Positions 9,092 to 17,241 of a stretch of DNA of 64,000 bases are shown one piece after another. Each line of letters starts with the position of its first letter. Position 1 is the stretch's first letter. Below the pieces are notes generated by a model, which saw only the letters and a program-made list of their open reading frames with translations, was not told the DNA's origin and did no database searches. This stretch comes from Legionella saoudiensis. Lineage in GTDB: Bacteria > Pseudomonadota > Gammaproteobacteria > Legionellales > Legionellaceae. The DNA is taken from the NCBI RefSeq assembly GCF_001465875.1, contig NZ_LN901324.1, positions 930,001 to 994,000 of the forward strand, read 5' to 3'. Made by a program: the position numbers and the translations under genes.

Positions 9092-12000
9092 ATGACTAAA
9101 AATAAACGTGACTATGAAAATGACGACGAATATGGCGCCCGACAAAACAAAAGAAGGAAAACTGGATCTAGTACTGAATTAGACTCCAGGCACATATCCG
9201 CATTAGGTGATGATGAAAATTTCAAGGAAAATCCCTTTGAGCAACTTCGCGAACGCTTATATATTTTATCTGAAGATAAAAGATTACAAAGCCATTTCTA
9301 TCAGGAAGAACACGATAAGTTTTGCCGCTATGTAGATGATGTTTTTCGCTCATTCGCAGATGCAATCCCCTATTTTGATGAATGGATAAAGCAAAAAGAA
9401 GCAATTGATGGCAATCGGTTAGAGATTAACAAAACACTTTCTTATTTAATTTTTAATTTAGGGCAGCTTTCGCAAGCTTCAAATACCCCATTACCAGCTA
9501 AAGAATTATCCATTATTCTTAACTACTTAGAAAAAGAAACTACAGATGAGGCTATTATAATAGCAAGAGTGCTTGAAGGACTTGCCCTACTCGCCAAAAA
9601 TAAACATATTCAGCTTAATGACTCAATTTCAACCTCTATCTTAGAAAATCTTATCAGCCAAGTACTCCAATTCCAACATATAAGTGACGCCTCGATGATT
9701 TTTTGTCTTGTTGGTCTTAAAGAGTTAGCGGTATCTACTTACCTGACAGTACCGATTAAAACAGAGGTAATAAATCAAATCTTGCAACGGCTTGGTTCTA
9801 CTAATACACCATACGATGATGCAATAGCCCGAATAATCAACTTCTTAGCACACATTGCAAAAGCTAACCGCCTCACAATGCCACTTGATATTTCTTTAAT
9901 ACAGCCAATTATCGAAAAACTTAATAACTTAATTAGTCGCTCTGAAAGTAATGTGTTCAAAAAACCCTTCGGCTTACAATTGCTATTAAGTAACAAACAA
10001 CTTTATGGGACTTTCGATGCTCATGCCATTCAGACACTATTATTGCATTGTTGGGCCAAGGAACCAGCAATAGAAACTATCAGCTGGATTCATTCTGTTT
10101 TATCTCAATTAGTCCTAGGTAATCATATGCGAGGAACTATTGATTTTTTCCGATTCATTATTGTTTTTCAGCAAATCAAACTCCCCCCCTTAGTGATTGC
10201 CCATATCATTTCAACTGCTGGCCTATTGGCACAAAAAGGATTCTTGAAAGAGACCATTGCGCCACAATTACTACAAAAACTTATTGATAGATTTCTGCAA
10301 ACACTCTACCCAAATCCACATCACGTGGGTTTAATTTTTACAGCGCTTGTCTTCTTAGTGCAAACCAATAATCTAGATATTAAAAAAATTAACGGATTAG
10401 ACGTCATCCTGCATAAGACATTGTTTTCTAGAATAGATTCCCCATATGCTCAAAATATACTGTTTGGACTGGTGGAGCTTAGAGCATTCCTACGCTGTCA
10501 GCCTGAGCAATTACGGCAATTATTACATCCACTTTTTGAGAGCAAAGCATCCATACAGTCTCAAGAGTTTATTAAGTATTGCCATTGGTTTGTTCAGTTG
10601 CAGGAAGTGTATGGTATTGAGCCGCTAAACAGCTATTTTGAAAGTATGCTATCTTTGAGCAAATTTTCATTTAATGACTTTAATGAAGAAGAGCAAGAAC
10701 AACTGCATAAAAATCTTAATCTATTAGAGCGCAACCCTAACTGCAACTGGGCTAAATCGCTACGAGCTAAATTAGGAATCCCTGCGACGCGAAGAGAAGC
10801 AGAACCAATACAGCCAGAGCGGGAGGTTGTAATGGCTGAATCCGACTCTGTTCGACATCAAGCACCACAGGCAAGGCCCGTTACTGAAACAACAATTCAG
10901 AATGGCCAATCAACAAGAACAATACGCCCGATTAGAACTACTGTGCCTGGAGCACCAAGAAGGCCCGCTCAAAATATACAAAGACCATCTACACTAAGAG
11001 CACCTCTTACTCAAGCACCTTCACGTAATGAGTCGGTGGATCGCCCTGAAAGCTGGCGAATTGCGTATAGGAACAATGCCTTATTTAAAGCAATTGCTGA
11101 TAAAAATATGCATCAACTTGCCGTTTTGCTGGACATAAACTTTCCAATTCGCCCTCATTCTTTTTCCGGTTCTTCTACATCAAGCACCCGCACTAATAAG
11201 CCTGGTTCTCTAGCGCTGAGTAAGGAACAATTGGCAGCGAATACAGCAGTTGCTCAACTATTGGAGGAAACAGAAGAGCAGGCATTACGTATCTTGATAA
11301 GCCAAGCGACCGCATCCTATTTTGAACTGCTTTTACGTGCATGCTCCAACCATGCACGTTATCAATTGGCAATTAATAACTCGTTGCAACCTATTCTTCT
11401 TTATTTACCTATTCAAGAACTAGAACGTTATATATCTGACTTAATTAGCCTAGAACTTTATACAGACAGCGAAGCCTTAATACGCCTTACTAGAAACCTG
11501 GGGGCCCGAGCAGCAAACCATCCAGAACAGCGAGAGCAGATTAGTGTATTACAAACGCAACTTTTTGATAGAGCTATTGAGTTTCATCGTCTTCGTGATC
11601 ACCGTAAAGTACTTAGGGCTTTAATTACTGAAAAGGAGGTAACTCTACAAATAAACGCGGCTAGAGCTCAACTAACACAAGAGCGCCCTAGTCAACCAGT
11701 AATACGTCCGGTCGAAGTCGCAAGACCAGCTCCATTGATGCCTCAGCGTATGTTTACACCTAGGCCCCAACGTCTGGTGGTAAATAATCGATATCATTAT
11801 GAAACTGAGGACATGAACCGGATTATGCGTCTGCGTCTCAACACGCTACATCAGCAACTTAATATTCCGAAAATAACAGTTTTAACCACTGCGGATATGA
11901 GAGATAACGCTAGAGGAAATAGAGTATTGGATGTTTTAAATCAATATTTTGATGGTGATGAAGGACGCCTAGCCCTAAATAGCCAAGAAGAGCAAAATAT

Positions 12001-12442
12001 CATTATTCCTATTATACATAATCATCACTGGGTGGGTATTCGAATACAAATCAAACATGGGCAAGCGCCACAGGTTACTTATTATAATAATGTTCTCAAT
12101 TATGAATATGACGAGGAATTGCAGGGCAATATACTAATGGAAGTAGCCCAAGCCTTACGAAATCATAACCAGGCATTGATGCGCCCTACATTAAATCATT
12201 ATGATAAAGCATTAATCCAGGATGACGCGTCCAGTTGTGGTCCAATGTTAATTGAAAGCATATATTGTCATTTTAAGAACACTTATTGGCAAGACGGTAC
12301 ACCGGAGGAGCTTGCGGAGGTTATTCGCCGGCGACACTTGAGACTTCTTTACGAAGAAGATCCACAGTTTTATCGCAGGTTTTATGCACAACAAGCAAAT
12401 CAACCTGAGCAGAATAATACTATGGCAGGTACATCCTTGTAG
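9092..12442 (+). CDS. Large putative effector with C-terminal CE-clan (Ulp1-like) cysteine protease signature
   Basis: A 1116-residue protein without signal peptide or membrane segment. Residues ~90-560 are strongly alpha-helical with degenerate repeats of roughly 40-45 residues, suggesting a solenoid. A Pro/Arg/Gln-rich linker (~575-650) and a second helical part follow. The end (~880-1116) has the CE-clan order: H979 in HNHHWVGI, N999/N1000 in TYYNN where Asp is usual, Q1043 and C1049 in QDDASSCGP, with the Ulp1 spacing Q-x5-C. CE enzymes in intracellular bacteria remove ubiquitin or Ubl proteins, or acetylate; which applies here is unknown. A decayed copy lies immediately upstream. The gene stands alone, with a repeat hairpin after it. 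Confidence 0.72.
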   Translation: MTKNKRDYENDDEYGARQNKRRKTGSSTELDSRHISALGDDENFKENPFEQLRERLYILSEDKRLQSHFYQEEHDKFCRYVDDVFRSFADAIPYFDEWIKQKEAIDGNRLEINKTLSYLIFNLGQLSQASNTPLPAKELSIILNYLEKETTDEAIIIARVLEGLALLAKNKHIQLNDSISTSILENLISQVLQFQHISDASMIFCLVGLKELAVSTYLTVPIKTEVINQILQRLGSTNTPYDDAIARIINFLAHIAKANRLTMPLDISLIQPIIEKLNNLISRSESNVFKKPFGLQLLLSNKQLYGTFDAHAIQTLLLHCWAKEPAIETISWIHSVLSQLVLGNHMRGTIDFFRFIIVFQQIKLPPLVIAHIISTAGLLAQKGFLKETIAPQLLQKLIDRFLQTLYPNPHHVGLIFTALVFLVQTNNLDIKKINGLDVILHKTLFSRIDSPYAQNILFGLVELRAFLRCQPEQLRQLLHPLFESKASIQSQEFIKYCHWFVQLQEVYGIEPLNSYFESMLSLSKFSFNDFNEEEQEQLHKNLNLLERNPNCNWAKSLRAKLGIPATRREAEPIQPEREVVMAESDSVRHQAPQARPVTETTIQNGQSTRTIRPIRTTVPGAPRRPAQNIQRPSTLRAPLTQAPSRNESVDRPESWRIAYRNNALFKAIADKNMHQLAVLLDINFPIRPHSFSGSSTSSTRTNKPGSLALSKEQLAANTAVAQLLEETEEQALRILISQATASYFELLLRACSNHARYQLAINNSLQPILLYLPIQELERYISDLISLELYTDSEALIRLTRNLGARAANHPEQREQISVLQTQLFDRAIEFHRLRDHRKVLRALITEKEVTLQINAARAQLTQERPSQPVIRPVEVARPAPLMPQRMFTPRPQRLVVNNRYHYETEDMNRIMRLRLNTLHQQLNIPKITVLTTADMRDNARGNRVLDVLNQYFDGDEGRLALNSQEEQNIIIPIIHNHHWVGIRIQIKHGQAPQVTYYNNVLNYEYDEELQGNILMEVAQALRNHNQALMRPTLNHYDKALIQDDASSCGPMLIESIYCHFKNTYWQDGTPEELAEVIRRRHLRLLYEEDPQFYRRFYAQQANQPEQNNTMAGTSL

Positions 12443-12480
12443 CTTGATTAAATTTAGTTCAGGATTAGACCCATAAAAAG

Positions 12481-12512
12481 ACGTCATCCCTCCACGATGC
12501 TCGGGATGACGT
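12481..12512. repeat. Inverted-repeat hairpin in a 3' intergenic region
   Basis: ACGTCATCCC and GGGATGACGT form a 10-bp stem around a 12-base loop, between two convergent genes. It resembles dispersed palindromic elements with a TCATCCC...GGGATGA core and may also act as a terminator. Confidence 0.55.
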
Positions 12513-12581
12513 GCCTTACAAAAGCCTAAAGCCAGACCATTGGGCCCATAGCCCAAATTACAGGTCCAAAGGCATTATGGC

Positions 12582-13295
12582 TTAGCTAGGAAAATTTCTT
12601 CCCTTATTAAGTAACCCATGTCCTTTGTCATGCATGGGGCTTACTTTTGAAGCAGCATGGCCATGTTCTTTATGTTCTACTTGATGATGTTTGGCTTTCT
12701 CATCAGCAGCATGTGGTTCTTGCTTTGCAGTATGTGCAGTATGTGCTGCAGTATTAGTATGCGACATGGATGGCTTGCTGTGCTGAACTGCAGGTTTAGC
12801 AGCCTTTTTTGCACTCGTCTTCTCGCCTGCTTTCGCAACAGTTTTGGTGCTTGCTTTAGCAGCAGATTTAGTATGAGCAGCAGTTTTCTTAGCAGCAGCA
12901 GGTTTAGTAGCTTTTTTTTCTGTTTTTTTAGCTGTTGAACTTGCTTGCTTCGCTGTTGGAGCTGCTTGCTTTACTGTTGAAGTTACTTGTCTTGCTGTTG
13001 AAGTTGCTTGTTTTGCTACTTCTCTCGCAGTATCTTCAGTGCGATGAGACACTTTTATCCAATGGTTTTCCAAAATATTAAAAGTATTACGCATATAATC
13101 AAGAGCCATATGACTGTTACGAATAAACATATTCATATTTTTCTCTAATAATTCCTCTGGTTTTTTTATGTTAAAAAGCTCACCAGGTTTCATATAAGAA
13201 AAGCCTTGCATCGTTTTGATATTCAGTTCCATTAATTTTTGTAATGGAAATTCCATATTACTAAATATTTTTTGATCAAAGTGAATGTTTTTCAT
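12582..13295 (-). CDS. Phasin-like protein with Ala/Lys-rich tail
   Basis: A 237-residue two-part protein. Residues ~1-95 are amphipathic helical sequence resembling phasin-family proteins that coat polyhydroxyalkanoate granules (MEFPLQKLMELNIKTMQG, then RNSHMALDYMRNTF). From ~100 the sequence becomes Ala/Lys/Thr repeats (KQAAPTAKQASSTAKKTEKK, AAKASTKTVAKAGEK) like AlgP or histone H1 tails. It ends in a His-rich segment (AKHHQVEHKEHGHAASK). The tail could bind nucleic acid or polyanions. The minus-strand start is preceded by GGGAGAAATA. The family call is from pattern only. Confidence 0.68.
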   Translation of the reverse strand: MKNIHFDQKIFSNMEFPLQKLMELNIKTMQGFSYMKPGELFNIKKPEELLEKNMNMFIRNSHMALDYMRNTFNILENHWIKVSHRTEDTAREVAKQATSTARQVTSTVKQAAPTAKQASSTAKKTEKKATKPAAAKKTAAHTKSAAKASTKTVAKAGEKTSAKKAAKPAVQHSKPSMSHTNTAAHTAHTAKQEPHAADEKAKHHQVEHKEHGHAASKVSPMHDKGHGLLNKGRNFPS

Positions 13296-13343
13296 TATTT
13301 CTCCCTATGCGGCAGTGCACAACACAAGATTAGTAATCCTGAA

Positions 13344-14891
13344 TCAATTTGTCAAATCTAATAAACAATGAATATTATTTTTAATATCCTCTGTGATTCG
13401 ATCGGTTTGAGGTTGTGAAAATAATCCCCATCGTTTCGTTACCAGGTAATTAACTCCTACTGCAACCCCATATCCTACGACTAAAAGCCCAATAACCGCT
13501 GCAAGCTCACTGATTATCCATTGAAGATCGCGATTATCTTGAAGTAAAGGCCGATACATATCTATTTTATCGAAACAACGTTTACTGTATAGAGGGATAA
13601 GCAGAGGATCCGGGTTTTCCATAAACTGATTGGTGTATTTAGCAAGTTTTTCATGCAGTTTTTTAACTTGAATTGCGACGTCAGTAAAACCACGTGCCAT
13701 TAAGTCCTCTTCCTTTCTAGCCAGATCAAGTAATAATTTATTAATTAATTTAAGCCGGTATTCATAATGATGAAGTTTTGCTTTTGAAAAAGCTTGAATT
13801 GATTCTAATCGATACATTGGGCGTGCAACTTTTGCAAACAGTTCAATCGCGTCATCCAATGAAAAGCGGATCTTAGGATCCTCTTGCAATAAGCCATTTA
13901 AACAGTTTCTAATAATTGCCTCATCACTTTTAAACAGATTGGCACCGGAGCATGAGAATAAATGTTTATTTCTAGTCATTTTCTTAGTCTCAGGCCAGGA
14001 CCAGGATTTTCTATTATTTAAATAATAATTTGCATAAGAATCACCCCAAACATAACTCAATATTCTTCCTACAGCATAAGCATCTGACTTTTCCGAATAA
14101 TGCACCGGATTAAGAAAGGATTCTGGTGAGCGGTAGGCTGGAGTTCCTACAATACGCGCATCATTCTCGTCCATTGACATCGCTCGTCCATAATCAATAA
14201 TAGCGATTCTCGGAGGGCTTTTTTCCATATCAATAAGCATGTTTAACGGCTTTAAATCTCGATGCACGATTCGCTTATCAGTGACTTGTGACTTTACCGC
14301 ATGTAAAATAGCAAAAGTGATGTCTAATCGTTCTTTTACTGTTAACCTGCCATGACGACCTTTATGCCAAAGAAGCTCTTCTAGAGTACATCCTTCTGCT
14401 TTGTCCATAAGCAAATAGCTTTTTTTACTATTATCCTCAAAAACAAAAACCGGGGGCTTCACTTGAAGATACCCTGCGCGTTTTAAAAATTGATATTCTA
14501 GCTCAACTAATGCTTTTCGCTCATGATGCATATGATCTTCAATTTTTATAACTTCCTTCGCATTACGATTTAAAACGGGCTTTTGTGCTTTAAACTGTAT
14601 AGAGCCTAAGATAGGGTATACAGCCCCATAAAATCCTCTTCCCAGTGGAGCTTGTGTAATATCAAAAATTGCAAATTGCTCTTCTGTTTTATCTGATTTC
14701 AACAAGGAATGTGTAAAGCAAAATTGATACTTAACATTTTGGTGCGTATGCTCGTAATAGTGTTCCTTATTCCATAAAGTACCTATTTGTGCATTTCTAA
14801 AAAATTCACCTAAGACCTCCAGACACTGAAAATCAAAAAGAGTGGACTCCATTTCCAAGGGGTTTACCGTAATTATCTTAGAGTAAGTCAT
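13344..14891 (-). CDS. Eukaryote-like Ser/Thr protein kinase, candidate effector
   Basis: A 515-residue protein with a nearly complete kinase fold: glycine-rich loop GRGFYGAVY (84-92), ATP lysine K116 in EVIKIED, catalytic loop HRDLKPLN (210-217) with D212 and N217, a DYG motif at 233-235 in place of DFG, and an activation-segment end GTPAYRSPE (249-257). After ~350 comes a helical region and one probable membrane helix near residues 465-485 (AAVIGLLVVGYGVAVGV). Legionella species export kinases of this kind (the LegK group); I cannot match it to a particular one. It is not beside a phosphatase or PASTA gene, which argues against a housekeeping role. Confidence 0.82.
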   Translation of the reverse strand: MTYSKIITVNPLEMESTLFDFQCLEVLGEFFRNAQIGTLWNKEHYYEHTHQNVKYQFCFTHSLLKSDKTEEQFAIFDITQAPLGRGFYGAVYPILGSIQFKAQKPVLNRNAKEVIKIEDHMHHERKALVELEYQFLKRAGYLQVKPPVFVFEDNSKKSYLLMDKAEGCTLEELLWHKGRHGRLTVKERLDITFAILHAVKSQVTDKRIVHRDLKPLNMLIDMEKSPPRIAIIDYGRAMSMDENDARIVGTPAYRSPESFLNPVHYSEKSDAYAVGRILSYVWGDSYANYYLNNRKSWSWPETKKMTRNKHLFSCSGANLFKSDEAIIRNCLNGLLQEDPKIRFSLDDAIELFAKVARPMYRLESIQAFSKAKLHHYEYRLKLINKLLLDLARKEEDLMARGFTDVAIQVKKLHEKLAKYTNQFMENPDPLLIPLYSKRCFDKIDMYRPLLQDNRDLQWIISELAAVIGLLVVGYGVAVGVNYLVTKRWGLFSQPQTDRITEDIKNNIHCLLDLTN

Positions 14892-15071
14892 AAAAATAAT
14901 ATGGAATAGATTGAAATAATGTGTGTGATTGTACAGCGATTATAATTTGATGCTAATCAGGAAAAACTGCAAGGATAATTTGGTATTAATCGTTAAAAAT
15001 CGATGGCTTTTTTCTGAAGCTTTCATGTAGGATGAGTAAGCAAATTTAAAATCTTACGGAGGAGTTTAATC

Positions 15072-15884
15072 ATGGGCAAAGTAAATGCTAAGGGAATGGA
15101 AGAAGTCAAAAGGGAAAAAGAAGAGCATGAAGCAAATTTACAACGATTTATGTCCCAACCATTTAACCCATCTAATAAAGAGCAATTAGACGCATTGAAA
15201 AAGCGCATTGATGATTTTGAGTTTACTCTGAATCAGATGTATCTATTTCAAGGTATGAATACTGGGCTTCAGGGATGGGGAATATTAACAGCGGCCAGAA
15301 TGTTCTTGCCTCTGCCAGAGTTTGCCAACTATTTCTTATCTGCTTTTCTTTACCTAGGCGCGGCAGGATATATTCTGCAAAAATTTAGTACTACCGATTT
15401 TTATAACCAATTGCAAGAAATGAAAGAAATTTACAATTGGGCCTTAAAAGATGGTAAAGATATTTATGATGGGAAAACCAATAATACAGAGAAATTAAAT
15501 ACTCCTGAAATGCAACGTTTAATTACTCTATTGGCCCCTTTATGCTCTCTTCAATTTATGCTGGCTTGGCCAAAAGTTACTGCCGAAGAAGAAGCCAAAA
15601 CAGGTTTTGGTGCAGTATTTGCTGTGGGACAAAATCTTTATGGCCGGTTCTTCGCTTCGACTCCTGATATTTCGGATAAATTAAAACCTCTGCAAATTCA
15701 GGTGGAAAACGAAGCCTTATCCATTGGTGCTTTAGCCGGTTTTGAGCAATCTTTACGCTATTTCGCCACTAGTCCTTATTGCCGCGATTTATTGAAAGCG
15801 AAAATTCAGCAGCCCGTAGAGTATGTTAAAGAGATGATTCCCGAAGTAATTACTTCCAGTTTTTCTCATCCCAAAATGGCTTAA
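15072..15884 (+). CDS. Hypothetical protein with central hydrophobic segments
   Basis: A 270-residue protein that I do not recognise. It begins with a charged, probably coiled-coil region (about 1-55; KREKEEHEANLQRFM). Hydrophobic stretches lie near residues 75-108 (ANYFLSAFLYLGAAGYIL), and the rest is soluble-looking. The start at 15072 is well supported by ACGGAGGAG seven bases upstream. There is no signal peptide. A 13-bp hairpin follows the stop. Genes like this are common in Legionella accessory regions, but nothing here proves export or function. Confidence 0.65.
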   Translation: MGKVNAKGMEEVKREKEEHEANLQRFMSQPFNPSNKEQLDALKKRIDDFEFTLNQMYLFQGMNTGLQGWGILTAARMFLPLPEFANYFLSAFLYLGAAGYILQKFSTTDFYNQLQEMKEIYNWALKDGKDIYDGKTNNTEKLNTPEMQRLITLLAPLCSLQFMLAWPKVTAEEEAKTGFGAVFAVGQNLYGRFFASTPDISDKLKPLQIQVENEALSIGALAGFEQSLRYFATSPYCRDLLKAKIQQPVEYVKEMIPEVITSSFSHPKMA

Positions 15885-15896
15885 AGCGCGCTTGTA

Positions 15897-15925
15897 AAGT
15901 AAAGCATGCTAAGCATGCTTTACTT
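15897..15925. terminator. Strong hairpin between convergent genes
   Basis: AAGTAAAGCATGC and GCATGCTTTACTT form a 13-bp stem with a three-base loop. It lies between the stop at 15884 and the convergent stop at 15969, so it could terminate both transcripts. Confidence 0.7.
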
Positions 15926-15968
15926 GGATTAGAATGGCAACTTGGAAATGCCATTCCATACTATTTGC

Positions 15969-16538
15969 TTATAAGGAACGTAAATTCCTAACTCCCATAA
16001 TTACCTCGTGCTCAACTTCTTCATCATCAAGACATAACTCCTGACGTCTAATGAGCTCAAGCCGCTCATAAGTGCTTTTTACATCATTCGCTGATTCTAC
16101 TCTAATTCGATTACTTCCAAAAACAGAAGCACCAGGAACGTGTGGGAGCAACGCCAAAGACTGAACTGGAGAGCCTGTGCTTTGGCAAAGCCTTGCAGCA
16201 AAGAGCAGTCCTTTTTTAATCCATTGCTCTGCAACGTCTAGAGCGATAAATAATTGGGAAAAAGTCTCTTTAAGCATATCTTGCACTGCTGAATAACTGG
16301 TGTTACAACGAACTAGATCACTATTATGGCTTAACTTAAACAATCGTTGATAAATAAATCCGCGAGCAACGTCTTCTTCATGTGCAGAAATAGCATCATC
16401 CCTAGACAAGTCATATTCGTAATCAAAGCATCGTGAAATTAAATCAACTAACTTAGCTTCATAATTTAAATCTAATGCTACTTGTTTAAAAATAGTTGAT
16501 GAACGAAAGCTATAAGTTGAATCACCAGACCAGCCCAC
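15969..16538 (-). CDS. Hypothetical protein with acidic C-terminal tail
   Basis: A 189-residue protein with no family I recognise. It is helical, without signal peptide or membrane helix. The last ~20 residues contain CLDDEEVEHEVIMGVRNLRSL, with acidic residues at about -18 to -11, the position of the E-block in Dot/Icm substrates. The only in-frame start is a GTG at 16538, because an in-frame stop lies four codons upstream; no clear ribosome site precedes it. It follows mutH by 31 bases, so it is probably transcribed from the aspS-mscK-mutH unit. It could be a late acquisition at the end of a housekeeping operon. Confidence 0.55.
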   Translation of the reverse strand: MGWSGDSTYSFRSSTIFKQVALDLNYEAKLVDLISRCFDYEYDLSRDDAISAHEEDVARGFIYQRLFKLSHNSDLVRCNTSYSAVQDMLKETFSQLFIALDVAEQWIKKGLLFAARLCQSTGSPVQSLALLPHVPGASVFGSNRIRVESANDVKSTYERLELIRRQELCLDDEEVEHEVIMGVRNLRSL

Positions 16539-16569
16539 TTCATTATGCTAATAGATTATTAAGAAACCA

Positions 16570-17241
16570 TTAAGAGCATATTTTTTCAGTAAATCGACTT
16601 CTTAGATAAAAGCCTCTAGGTAATGTTTTTACCTTATTCCCCTCCTGATCAAATCCATAACAAAGTGATTTGCCACTCGCGCCCTTCGGTCTGACTTGCA
16701 GATACTCACCCACACTGGCATCCAAGGTTTCAAGATAACCAGTGCTAATTTGTTGTGTTAAATAATTCCAATCAGCAGCCAAAGTTGCCTTATCTGCAAC
16801 ACTCGGTGACCATAAAAACCCTTGACCAATTCGTCTTTGTGAGTAGGGAATACTAGTATTACCTTCAACAGGCACCCAAAGCACCCGTTTTAATTTGGCA
16901 TAGCATTGGGATGTATTCCATTCTTGCTGATGAATCGTCAATAAAGGAATCGAGGTAATAAAGGTAGATTCAGTAGGCTTTCCAGATGCGGCTATAGGTA
17001 AAGTTTTAAGTTCGATACCTAAATCTTGAAAATCAGGCAAAGATTGATTAAATGCATTCGCGCCTAAAGCAAGCTCAATCACCTGCCCTATCCAGCCTTT
17101 ACGTCGGTCTGGATTTTCAGGAATTGTTAAGCCCAAGCTCAAGCTTAGTTGGGCAAAACTTAGGCCAACTAGATTTGAACAACGTTGAATTAATTCTGCC
17201 TCGGATGCAGGAGGACTAATTCTTTGTAACAAGTTGTCCAT
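16570..17241 (-). CDS. mutH: DNA mismatch repair endonuclease MutH
   Basis: A 223-residue MutH, the strand-specific nicking enzyme of methyl-directed mismatch repair. It cuts the unmethylated GATC strand after activation by MutL. The catalytic residues fall at the same numbers as in the E. coli enzyme: E56, D70, E77 and K79 (in LPDFQDLGIELKT). Its ATG overlaps the last 26 bases of the mscK-like gene in another frame, so translation is probably coupled. Its presence implies a Dam-type GATC methylation system elsewhere in the genome. Confidence 0.96.
   Translation of the reverse strand: MDNLLQRISPPASEAELIQRCSNLVGLSFAQLSLSLGLTIPENPDRRKGWIGQVIELALGANAFNQSLPDFQDLGIELKTLPIAASGKPTESTFITSIPLLTIHQQEWNTSQCYAKLKRVLWVPVEGNTSIPYSQRRIGQGFLWSPSVADKATLAADWNYLTQQISTGYLETLDASVGEYLQVRPKGASGKSLCYGFDQEGNKVKTLPRGFYLRSRFTEKICS

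Noticed and set aside
12657..12938. Plus-strand 93-codon frame opposite the phasin-like gene
   Set aside because: It is the antisense shadow of the Ala/Lys repeats, giving an implausible Phe/Cys/Ser-rich product.
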